From the NCBI RefSeq assembly GCF_041260155.1, contig NC_091947.1:29101615-29165614 (forward strand): a stretch of 64,000 nucleotides of DNA, read 5' to 3'. The notes below the pieces were generated by a model, which saw only the letters and a program-made list of their open reading frames with translations, searched no databases and had not been told where the DNA came from. The position numbers and the translations under genes are program-made. This DNA comes from Ptychodera flava (Eukaryota; Hemichordata; Enteropneusta; Ptychoderidae). Numbering within the stretch: position 1 is the stretch's first letter; each line of letters starts with the position of its first letter. Shown in pieces: positions 36,914 to 48,900 of this stretch.

Positions 36914-39900
36914 TCAGTACATAAGATCAAGCCCCATGTCTTTTTTGCCAGATTCTTCATGATAGTATATTGATGGCATGTGTATGTCTTCATCGTGGCC
37001 AAGTGAAGCAAGTTTCACAAATATGGCATTGAAAATGAACACGCAAAATGATGCGACAACCAACCAGAAGGAATAACCAAAGTGCACCCACTGGGATCGC
37101 CATCGATCGTCGTAATGTTCATCACTCAGTATTCCGTCTATGAGAGAGATGTAGTATTCTACGATGAACAGAACCATTGCTATTCCAGAAAGTAGAGCTG
37201 AAAGAACAAAAGTGGAGATATCATTGCTACTAAAAGACTGATAGTTTAAAAATCATGATGGATAAAGAACTGATCCAATGTCCAGTCACAGAACACTACC
37301 CGGTAATCAATCCCATAATGCATCATGGCATCATCATAGCTCTGAGCTGCTCAATCAAACATCCAAAATAACTCTTGATGACTGTTGATTTGTATTATTG
37401 ATATACAAACATTTTATACACAGGTAAACATAGACACAAATCTGTGTCCCCATTAATAACATCTATGGGACCAAAATGATTTTGAGAGGTTTAGTTGATT
37501 TTCAAGCAAAGGATGAGTTTAATTATTTTGAGCAGTAAGTGTAACAGGTGGAATGGTTTTAACATTGTTCTGATGTACACATAAGTAAAATTTCACTATT
37601 TAGAATGTGACATTGGAAAATTAGAAAAATTATTTCAGCCAACCAACATAGTGTTGGCAAGTTTCAAAATATGTTTGAATTGAGTCAGTTTTTATGGCAG
37701 CATATGGCAAATTATTTAGAAATCTGGAAAGTGCAGATGGCAAGACAGACGTTCTTTATGACTAAATCTGAAAAAACTTGCCTGGATCATGGATGTTTGT
37801 CCTGGTGTGCAAAAATGAAGTGCTATGACATAAAGGAAAGCATACAACTGCTTCCCTGGTGATCATTCAAGCCTTTAGTTTTGTCAGGAAGTAAAATCTA
37901 TGTTTGTCCATGTCCACTGCCTATTGTCTGTCAGTGGTTAATATTCAGTGTATTTCATGAACTATGCAATGCTCGGTTTTAATCTGGGACTTGATGTTTT
38001 TGAGGGACAATATCTGTGTACATTTGGGACCTGGTGTTTTTTCAGGAACCCATATCCTTCCTAGGATAAAATAACAGGAGCACAGAAATGTTTATATTGC
38101 CAGTTTCCCAATAAAATGATATCATGCACAAGAACTTTTAATTTGGTTGACTTTCTTTCATGACCATAATAAGTTTACAGTTTGTACGCCTTTCTATACC
38201 AGAAGATATCATATTGTGTTTTAAAATTATTCCAGTGTCATTTTGAAGCTTTAGTAAACAAGTCATCGTTGATGACACAGTCCCCACTTGTTAATGGGTA
38301 CTTTGATTACAGGTCCTCAGAGAGGATAGAGTCCTCTTCATTAGGTCTGTGATAAAAATACTTTTGAATAAATTCGCTTGATACATGTTTGAGTTGTAGT
38401 TCAAGACATGAAAAAATCGTAATAAAATTGCCACCAGCGGGCATATTGGATCGTATCACAAAACAAATCACTGTGCATATGTATGACATAGGTCATGTCC
38501 TTGTACCAACTTTGATTAAAGTCGGTTGAGATATGCCTGAGTTATGGCTTTGTACATGAAAAAAATCATAACAAAATGGCCGCACAGCAGCCATATTGGA
38601 TCGTATCACAAAACAAATTAAGGTGCATATGTATGACATTGGTCGATCTCCTTGTAACAACTTTGAATAAATTTGCTTGATACATGTATGAGTTATGGTT
38701 CTGGACACGAAAAAACGTAATAAAATGGCCACACGGCGGCCATATTGGATTGTATCACAAAACAAATCAACGTGCATGTGCATGACATATGTCAATGTCC
38801 TTGTACCAAGTTTGAATAAAATCGGTTGAGATATGCCAGAGTTATGGCTCTGTACATGAAAAAATCGTAATAAAATGGCCGCCTGGCGGCCATATTGGAT
38901 CGTATCACAAAACAAATTGACGTGCATATCTATGACATTGGTCAATGTCCTTGTACCAACTTTGAATAAAATCTGTTGAAACATGCCTGAGTAATGACTC
39001 TGTACATGAAAAAATCGTAATAAAATGGCCGCCTGGTGGCCATATTGGATTGTATCACAAAACAAATCGACGTGCATATGTATGACATAGGTCAATGTCC
39101 TTGTACCAAGTCTGAATAAAATCGGTTGAGATATGTCTGAGTTATGGCTCTGTACATGAAAAAATCGTAACAAAATGGCCGCACGGCGGTCATATTGGAT
39201 CGTATCACCAAAAAAATTGACATGCATATCTATGACATTGGTCAATGTCCTTGTACCAACTTTGAATAAAATCAGTTGAAACATGCCTGAGTTATGGCTC
39301 TGTACATGAAAAAATCGTAATAAAATGGCCGCCTGGCAGCCATATTGGATCGTACCACAAAACAAATCGACGTGCATCTGTATGACATATGAAGTAATCC
39401 TTGTACCAAGTTTGAATGAAATCGCTCCAGGCATCTCTGAGATATCTGCGTGAACGGACGGACGGACGCACGCACGGACGCACGCACTGACGCACGCACG
39501 CACGCACGGACATGACCAAACCTATAAGTCCCCCCGGACGGTGTCCGTGGGGACTAATAAAGTTTAAGTTTTCAATAGCTTAATTTGTAAAAAATTGGGA
39601 ATTTTACTTTCCTCCATAGAGATTATACAAGGATGGCGACTATTTTGAATTTCAAATATCAGTAAATATTGGCTTATTTGTTTCTCTTTAGTACCAACTT
39701 TGCATTCCGTGAACTTTAGGAGACAAAACAATTTTGTGCGATGTAAAGCACTGCTTTTCATATCAATTTTGAGAGAAATTTGTTTGACATGTCACAATGC
39801 AAACACATACCATATTGATCTGAAAAACACAAAGTCAAAAAATCTGAGCCACGCTTGGCAATGGACGAAAAACAAACACTATTGTGTAAATACAGGATTA

Positions 39901-42900
39901 TACAGTCAACACATACCTGCTGATCCAGTCCAGAGGTAGAGACCAAAGATGCCTGTCACCATGTTGACTGGGACAACACATGCGTTGTAAGTAGCAAATA
40001 CAGTTGTAACCGCTCCCATTATGATGGCTAAAATACAGAACACGATCACTGATATCCACAGGCCAATGTTGTATGTATCTGACAAGTAGTCAAAGGCTGA
40101 AATTTAAAAATAAACATCTGTATAAAAATATACACATGACTAAAAAAATATTCAAATACACAAGTCCAGTACCATTGGTATGATTAATGTTCATGTATCT
40201 GTTGTTTTTTGTTGTCATTCCCTGCAAAAGTGAGACAAGAAATGCAAAAATTATTTTTAGTTTAGAGTTTAGGAAGTTCTTCATGAAATAAATGTGAATC
40301 CAGGGATTAATAACAACATGCTTTGCTGCAACACAGTTCTTTTATTTGAAGGATATTACTACAGTCCTGGATTCTCCATACAGATTAGGAAACTTTAAAC
40401 CTTTCTTTTTCAAAATAAAGAATAAAAGTTAGGGGTCAAGGAGCAAATTTTGGCATTAGACAAATAAATTACCTAACATTTACATACACTAGTAGAAACT
40501 CAGTGATGCCACTATCTCTGTGTTAGCTCTACTGGGAGAAATTCAGTTTTTGATTTTGCTCAAAAATGAGATCGTGAAAATTTCTTTACTCCATGAGATT
40601 TGAAATGAGCCCACACACACACCTTAGACAAATGAGCCCACACAAGCCTTAGACCTGAAAAGTATTATCAAAATTTGAGAGTCCAAATATCTATACCTGC
40701 AGTGCATACTACAATGTTAACCTTTTTTTCATCTCACTGGAAATTCAAGAAAAAGAACCACAGTGATAGCTTGATTCAGTTTGACGTTAAATTAATTGTA
40801 CTCGTCAGTTTTGAAAAATATATCTACCGGCAAATCTGATTTTTTCATAATTTATATTCTTTTATATGTGGCATTACCATGAGAATGTATTAATAGTCAT
40901 GGAACACTCATAATAGTATGCAAATTATTTACCAAAATAAGCCTCAATTTGTATATTTCATATGCTGACAGTGCAATCCAAAACATCACCTGGTTTACCG
41001 AGCACTACAGCTGGCACCAAACTCACGCTAAGTTACCAGCACTGGGGCCTATACAGCACAATATACTGCTGGTACATCAAAATATGAAGCGACGATCATT
41101 TGACCTCTGCTCACATCTATAATGGGCATGTCAGTATTAACTATTAGCTAATGGAACACAGCTCAGTTTGTTAATGATAATACACCCAAAAATAATGGCC
41201 ACACTATATTGTGTAATGCAATTGAAACATTCATAGAATTGTCAGAATTTTTTCCCATCTGAAGGACAATATAGGCTACTGTTCTTAAAACACACCTCTA
41301 TAAAGTCTATGTTTTCCTTTGAATTTTCCATTCACTGAACAATTTGCTTCCTGTTCAAATTATCATCAGGAATATTCCTTTTTAATTAGTAGAATTATGC
41401 TTGTTTTATCATGTCTTCACCGCAGTCTGAGTCTCTAATACTAAACGGAACACTCACTGAGAGATGGCATCACACCTTGGCAGATAGTCTATGTAGCCGA
41501 CACGAACATGGGGTTACACGAAAAATATGTAAATGAGAAGACAATAATAGATGACACGGGCCTCTGCCCTCTTGGCAACTTACTTGACAACTGGAAAGTT
41601 GCGGGGACCTCTGCCAACTTGCCAACTTACTTACTTGCCAACTTTCATGGGTGGAAGTTGGCGGGGGCCTCTCCCAACTTGCTAACTTACTTGCCAACTT
41701 TCATGGGTGGAAGTTGCGCGGGGCCTGTGCCAACTTGCCAACTTACTTACTTGCCAACTTTCATACCGGGAAGTTGGCGGGGGCGTCTGCCAACTTGCCA
41801 ACTTACTTACTTGCCAACTTTCATGGGTGGAAGTTGGCGGAGGCCTGTGCCAACTTGCCAACTTACTTGCCAACTTTCATACTGGGAAGTTGGCGGGGGC
41901 CTCTGCCAACTTGCCAACTTACTTACTTGCCAACTTAAATGGATGGAAGTTGGCGGGGGCCTCTGCCAACTTGCCAACTTACTTACTTGCCAACTTTCAT
42001 GGGTGGAAGTTGGCAGGGGCATCTTCCAACTTGCTAACTTACTTGCCAACTTTCATGGGTGGAAGTTGGCAGGGGCCTGCGCCAACTTGCCAACTTACTT
42101 ACTTGCCAACTTTCATGGGTGGAAGTTGGCAGAGGCCTCTGCCAACTTGCCAACTTACTTGCCAACTTTCATACAGGGAAGTTGGCGGGGGCCTCTGCCA
42201 ACTTGCCAACTTACTTACTTGCCAACTTAAATGGATGGAAGTTGGCGGGGGCCTCTGCCAACTTGCCAACTTACTTACTTGCCAACTTTCATGGGTGGAA
42301 GTTGGCAGAGGCCTGTGCCAACTTGCCAACTTACTTGCCAACTTTCATACCGGGAAGTTGGCGGGGGCGTCTGCCAACTTGCCAACTTACTTACTTGCCA
42401 ACTTTCATGGGTGGAAGTTGGCGGAGGCCTGTGCCAACTTGCCAACTTACTTGCCAACTTTCATGGGTGGAAGTTGGCGGGGGCCTCTGCCAACTTGCCA
42501 ACTTACTTACTTGCCAACTTTCATGGGTGGAAGTTGGCGGGGGCCTCTGCCAACTTGCCAACTTACTTGACAACTTTCATGGGTGGAAGTTGGCGGGGGT
42601 TTCTGCCAACTTACTTTCTTGCGAACTTTCACGGGTGGAAGTTGGCGGAAGCCTGTGCCAACTTGCCAACTTAATTGCCAACTTTCATACTGGGAAGTTG
42701 GCGGGGGCCTCTGCCAACTTGCCAACTTACTTACTTGCCAACTTTCATTGGTGGAAGTTGGGGGGGGGGGGGGGGCCTCTGCCAACTTGCCAACTTACTT
42801 GCCAACTTTCAATGGGGAAGTTGGCGGGGGCCTCTGCCAACTTGCCAACTTACTTACTTGCCAACTTTCATGGGTGGAAGTTGGCGGAGGCCTCTGCCAA

Positions 42901-45900
42901 CTTGCCAACTTACTTGCAAACTTTCATACAGGGAAGTTGGCGGGGGCCTCTGCCAACTTGCCAACTTACTTACTTGCCAACTTTCATGGGTGGAAGTTGG
43001 CGGAGGCCTCTGCCAACTTGCCAACTTACTTGCAAACTTTCATACAGGGAAGTTGGCGGGGGCCTCTGCCAACTTGCCAACTTACTTACTTGCCAACTTA
43101 AATGGATGGAAGTTGGCGGGGGCCTCTGCCAATTTGCCAACTTACTTACTTGCCAACTTTCATGGGTGGAAGTTGGCGGAGGCCTGTGCCAACTTGCCAA
43201 CTTACTTGCCAACTTTCATACAGGGAAGTTGGCGGGGGCCTCTGCCAACTTGCCAACTTACTTACTTGCCAACTTAAATGGATGGAAGTTGGCGGGGGCC
43301 TCTGCCAACTTGCCAACTTACTTGCCAACTTTCATACAGGGAAGTTGGCGGGGGCCTCTGCCAACTTGCCAACTTACTTACTTGCCAACTTAAATGGATG
43401 GAAGTTGGCGGGGGCCTCTGCCAACTTGCCAACTTACTTACTTGCCAACTTTCATGGGTGGAAGTTGGCAGAGGCCTGTGCCAACTTGCCAACTTACTTG
43501 CCAACTTCCATACCGGGAAGTTGGCGGGGGCGTCTGCCAACTTGCCAACTTACTTACTTGCCAACTTTCATGGGTGGAAGTTGGCGGGGGCCTCTGCCAA
43601 CTTGCCAACTTACTTGACAACTTTCATGGGTGGAAGTTGGCGGGGGCCTCTGCCAACTTGCCAACTTACTTACTTGCCAACTTTCATGGGTGGAAGTTGG
43701 CAGAGGCCTGTGCCAACTTGCCAACTTACTTGCCAACTTTCATACTGGGAAGTTGGCGGGGGCGTCTGCCAACTTGCCAACTTACTTACTTGCCAACTTT
43801 CATGGGTGGAAGTTGGCGGGGGCCTCTGCCAACTTGCCAACTTACTTACTTGCCAACTTAAATGGATGGAAGTTGGCGGGGGCCTCTGCCAACTTGTCAA
43901 CTTACTTACTTGCCAACTTTCATGGGTGGAAGTTGGCAGAGGCCTGTGCCAACTTGCCAACTTACTTGCCAACTTCCATACCGGGAAGTTGGCGGGGGCG
44001 TCTGCCAACTTGCCAACTTACTTACTTGCCAACTTTCATGGGTGGAAGTTGGCGGGGGCCTCTGCCAACTTGCCAACTTACTTGACAACTTTCATGGGTG
44101 GAAGTTGGCGGGGGCCTCTGCCAACTTGCCAACTTACTTACTTGCCAACTTTCATGGGTGGAAGTTGGCAGAGGCCTGTGCCAACTTGCCAACTTACTTG
44201 CCAACTTTCATACGGGAAGTTGGCAGGGGCCTCTGCCAACTTGCCAACTTACTTACTTGCCAACTTTCATGGGTGGAAGTTGGCGGGGGCCTCTGCCAAC
44301 TTGCCAACTTACTTGACAACTTTCATGGGTGGAAGTTGGCGGGGGCCTCTGCCAACTTGCCAACTTACTTTCTTGCCAACTTTCATGGGTGGAAGTTGGT
44401 GGAGGCCTGTGCCAGCTTGCCAACTTACTTGCCAACTTTCATTGGTGGAAGTTGGCGGAAGCCTGTGCCAACTTGCCAACTTACTTACTTGCCAACTTTA
44501 ATGGGTGGAAGTTGGCAGAGGCCTCCGCCAACTTCCCCATTGAAAGTTGGCAAGTTGGCAAGTTGGCAGAGGCCCCCGCCAACTGCGGCCCATGAAAGTT
44601 GGCAAGTAAGTAAGTTGGCAAGTTGGCAGAGGCCCCCGCCAACTTCCCCATTGAAAGTTGGCAAGTAAGTTGGCAAGTTGGCAGAGGGTCCCACGAACTT
44701 GCCAACTTCCACAACTTGGCAAAGGGCGCCACCAACTTCCACGCATGAAAGTTGGCAAGTAAGTAAGTTGGCAAGTTGGCAGAGGCCCCCGCCAACTTCC
44801 CCATTGAAAGTTGGCAAGTAAGTTGGCAAGTTGGCAGAGGGTCCCACGAACTTGCCAACTTCCGCAAGTTTGCTATTGAATTATGTAACAGACGATAGCC
44901 ACCGACTTGGTATTTCAGAGATTGAAGTTGTACCCAAGAGGGGGAAGTTGGTCGACAAAACCTGAAACTTGTACATTCTGCATATCATTAGCATCTTATT
45001 GTCGGCTACATTGACTGTCTGCCGGAAGTTGGCGGGGGCCTGTGCCAACTTGCCAACTTACTTGCCAACTTTCATGGGTTGAAGTTGGCGGGGGCCTCTG
45101 CCAACTTGCCAACTTACTTACTTGCCAACTTTCATGGGTGGAAGTTGGCGGGGGCCTCTGCCAACTTGCCAACTTACTTACTTTCCAACTTTCATGGGTG
45201 GAAGTTGGAGGAGGCCTCTGCCAACTTGCCAACTTACTTGCCAACTGTCATACCGGGAAGTTGGCGGGGGCCTCTGCCAACTTGCCAACTTACTTACTTG
45301 CCAACTTTCATGGGTGGAAGTTGGCGGGGGCCTGTGCCAACTTGCCAACTTACTTGCCAACTTTCATGGGTGGAAATTGGCGGGGGCCTCTGCCAACTTG
45401 CCAACTTACTTTCTTGCCAACTTTCATGGGTGGAAGTTGGTGGAGGTCTGTGCCAGCTTGCCAACTTACTTGCCAACTTTCATGGGTTGAAGTTGGCGGA
45501 AGCCTGTGCCAACTTGCCAACTTACTTACTTGCCAACTTTAATTGGTGGAAGTTGGCAGAGGCCTCTGCCAACTTCCCCATTGAAAGTTGGCAGAGTAAG
45601 TTAGCAAGTTGGCAGAGGCCCCCGCCAACTTCCCCATGAAAGTTGGCAAGTAAGTTGGCAAGTTGGCAGAGGCCCCCGCCAACTCCCCATTGAAAGTTGG
45701 CAAGTAAGTTGGCAAGTTGGCAGAGGCCCCCGCCAACTTCCACGCATGAAAGTTGGCAAGTAAGTAAGTTGGCAAGTTGGCAGAGGCCCCCGCCAACTTC
45801 CCATTGAAAGTTGGCAAGTAAGTTGGCAAGTTGGCAGAGGGTCCCACGAACTTGCCAACTTACACAAGTTTGCTATTGAATTATGTAACAGATGATAGCC

Positions 45901-48900
45901 ACCGACTTGGTATTTGAGAGTTTGAAGTTGTACCCAAGAGGGGGAAGTTGGTCGACGAAACCTGAAACTTGTACATTCTGCATATCATTAGCATCTCATT
46001 GTCGGCTACATGGACTGTCTGCCCACACCTTTGGTACAGTATTATTTCAAGTTGTCAGAGGTGAAATACAAGTGTGTGCATGTGTATGATATCTCTCATT
46101 CTCTATAAATCATTAACAGCAAAGCGCTACTTATCCTCAAATATTCTAACTACCGTCATTCAAGCTAGTCTACAATTTATTACTGCTTCTGTGTATTACA
46201 TATCTCCATAAAGTAATATATGGTAGTCCGATGCCACAGATCCTAGATTTGATATCGCGTATACCACTCTGACAGTCACTACACTGATATGTCACGTTAT
46301 CTGCTTTTGTAGTCTACATGTCATACCATATTTCATGCAATACACTGTGTTCTTGTCTACACGATATCTTACGCGTCATTTAACTAAACTGAGTTTCAGA
46401 TATAAAAAGGGCTGACCAATGAGAAAGATGGCAGCGAAAATGGTCTTTGTATGTGTCAGGTACGGTAAAATGGAAGTACTGTATGGGTTAATGGATCTCA
46501 TATTGCCAACATGAAGTTTTACAAAAAATTAAGTTCCTTTTTGCAATATTTGCAAAATGAATAGGCTATATATAGCAGCTTTATTTTTTCTTATCCCTTT
46601 TGTTAAAAGAAGTATAATTGTGCTATTACCATACTTTGAGAAAAGGTATATATATAAAATAGATTTTGTCATTTTAGTTGCACTACAGAAGAGTATGTTT
46701 GTGCTTGTCAGCTCTGTATCCATAGTAACAAGATCAGTCATACACTCTGCCAGTCTCAGATTTTGATGTCATTCCAATTCAGGCCAAACAAAATATTTTT
46801 TCTGGTACTCTGACCCACCTTATTTTACATCTGACCCTGATATCTATTTTGAGTATTTTCAAAATACAGCCTTTGATTTTATCATTCTGTTCTCTTTTCT
46901 CTGGGTCCACAGCGAGTAAAACTAATTAGCCAAGCTCCTAACTTCTTTTTCCAAGCTGAAACACTGGAAACACAAACAATATGTACTGACGCCTTCATAA
47001 ATTATCTGCATGAATGAAATATCAATATCAAAATATCTTGCCAATTAACTCTCATTTAAAATACCTTAACCCTTGAACTGCAAAAGTCAATTTTTGTTGC
47101 CTTTGTAGAATATAACACCAACAATTTTTTTTTCAGATTTGGACATTTATTTGAAAACTGTAGCCAATGAAAAGTTATGTTCATTTGGCCTAAAATTATC
47201 AAACAATATTAAAGAAAAATTCATAAAAATTTGTAAAATGTTGCCCTGAAATTTTGGTGGGGAAAAAATTACAGCACTCAAAGGGTTAAAGGCAAGTATG
47301 CAGTTTCATCACCTCTATGGACAGATATAAATAATTTACAAGCCATTCAGCATTAAAAGAGTCAGTTTACTGTACATTGCTATACTTGACATTGGTGAAA
47401 CTCCCCGAGTTACATGAAATGTGTGCTGTATAACTTTACTATTCAAATGGACAGTTCTTAACAGAAGCATATACACTGTCAAGTATATCTCTACTCAACT
47501 TTGGATAATTCTAGGCCAACAGATGATCAAAATTTGAAAAGAGATGTACATGTACCATCACGTCCCGATTAAGGAACAGTCATAATGTATATTATTATTA
47601 ATTGTAAAATGTCACGGGTGTACAACAGTTTGTTCTAATGTGGATCAGCTGATGTGAAGTTGATGCTGACCTATAGACTCAACGGGAAGTTCAAAATTTA
47701 CGGGACACATGTTCTTAGGTTTGATATAACTTCTTATTAATATATCATTGCATTGTATTTGCTGCAAATGAAAATGTTGTTCGTAATGCACATAATGCAT
47801 TTCAACTGGTGTATACCTATAATACAGAACCTGGTATACTTTCCGGGTCAAATTCTTCTATAGTCAGTGATATTACCGTATCTCCATTCTTTTAAGATTA
47901 GCAGTTTGGTTGGTTTTGATAAAGGGCAAACATAAGTGGCACATTCAAAATGTAAATTACAGATCCATATGTTTAGAGAGTGGTTGTACACTAGGTGCCA
48001 AGCCCAGAAATCAAACATAAACCCTGCAATGACCAATTCCCCCCCCCCCCCTCCTCCAACATTTCATAGGTAAACTGTCAAATAAATCTTTCTTGGCAAT
48101 TCGTCAAATTTAACAAAACCAGTTTTCTGCATTGCAGAAAACTGGTCTTGCAGCAAGACTGTGGATCTTGAGCCAGTTAACACGGGGAAACTGAAACATC
48201 CCATAGTTAAATAACATTAACATGAACAGTTCATCACACAGATTGTTATCTTATTAATTCTGATAATTTGGGTCAACCATCTCAGGTACTCAGCATGTGC
48301 TCCAAATGAAAGGCATTTGCATGTCCTAGCTGTCCCCATTTTGATGCACCAGGCCACTTTATCTTGTCAATTGATGTAATAATTTTACTCTTTTCACATT
48401 TTGTTGTATGAAGGATCAAAGAAATTTTGAACTCTGCAAGTTAAGAGGAGAAATGCTATCAAAAATAAAAACTACTTCTATTACTTCTAACTTGTTACCG
48501 GACAGGTAACTACAATCACTGACCTGCCTGATTAAAGGGACAAAGTCGGCCATTTTTCATGAATTTTGTTTGATGCGAGATACTACTTAATATATTGTTT
48601 GACATTTTGAAAGATACTGAATGAATGGGCGACCATGCATTGACCCCGGTTTTAGACACGATAAACAAAACCATCGCGAAAATGAATGGTAATGACCATT
48701 AATTTATTTTCGCGATGGTTTAATTGATTGTGTCTAAAACCAGGATCAAATATATGCAGGGTCACCCATTCAGTATCTTTCAACATGTCAAACAATATAA
48801 GTAGTATCTCGTATCAAACAAAATTCATGAAAAATGGCCAACTTTGCCCCTTTAAAATCATGGTAAAATGAACACCGGTAGAAAACACAAAACTGTCATG

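Larger units (their letters stand above)
38279..39555 (+). mobile_element. Helitron/pearl-like element with a ~150-bp satellite core
   Basis: It begins AGTCCCCAC (38279-38287) and ends with the inverted GTGGGGACT (39547-39555). A hairpin (CCCCCGGAC, loop GGT, GTCCGTGGGG) stands just before the 3' terminus, which is followed by CTAA. The core is seven tandem units of about 150 bp, followed by an ACGG/ACGC microsatellite (39453-39509). Core repeats plus a tetranucleotide microsatellite plus a 3' hairpin are the layout of bivalve pearl/CvE and fly DINE elements, now placed with non-autonomous Helitrons/Helentrons. No target duplication is seen, as expected for that class. It lies in intron 2 of clarin B. 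Confidence 0.65.
41479..46023. mobile_element. 4.5-kb TIR element filled with minisatellite, 8-bp target duplication
   Basis: The left TIR (41479-41502) starts GGCAGATAGTCTATGTAGCC; the right TIR (46000-46023) is its inverse with 2 mismatches in 24. Both sides carry a perfect 8-bp direct repeat CACACCTT (41471-41478 and 46024-46031), proving a transposition-type insertion. An 8-bp duplication suits hAT or P-like transposases, but the GGCAG end is not a classical hAT terminus, so the superfamily is open. Almost the whole interior is a 56/60-bp minisatellite, first forward then inverted, with a non-repeat tail present twice (44841-45023, 45841-46023). No transposase. It lies in intron 1 of clarin B. 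Confidence 0.85.

Noticed and set aside
38493-39503. 336-codon open frame on the minus strand with internal repeats
   Set aside because: It is the translation of the 150-bp satellite units (period a multiple of three) running into the ACGG microsatellite; no start context or domain.
41508-45867. Many long open frames (up to 444 codons) on both strands encoding repeats such as LPTCQLTYLPTFMGG
   Set aside because: They are by-products of a 56/60-bp minisatellite with few stop codons. Several frames on both strands are open at once, there is no splice context, and they lie in an intron inside a TIR element.
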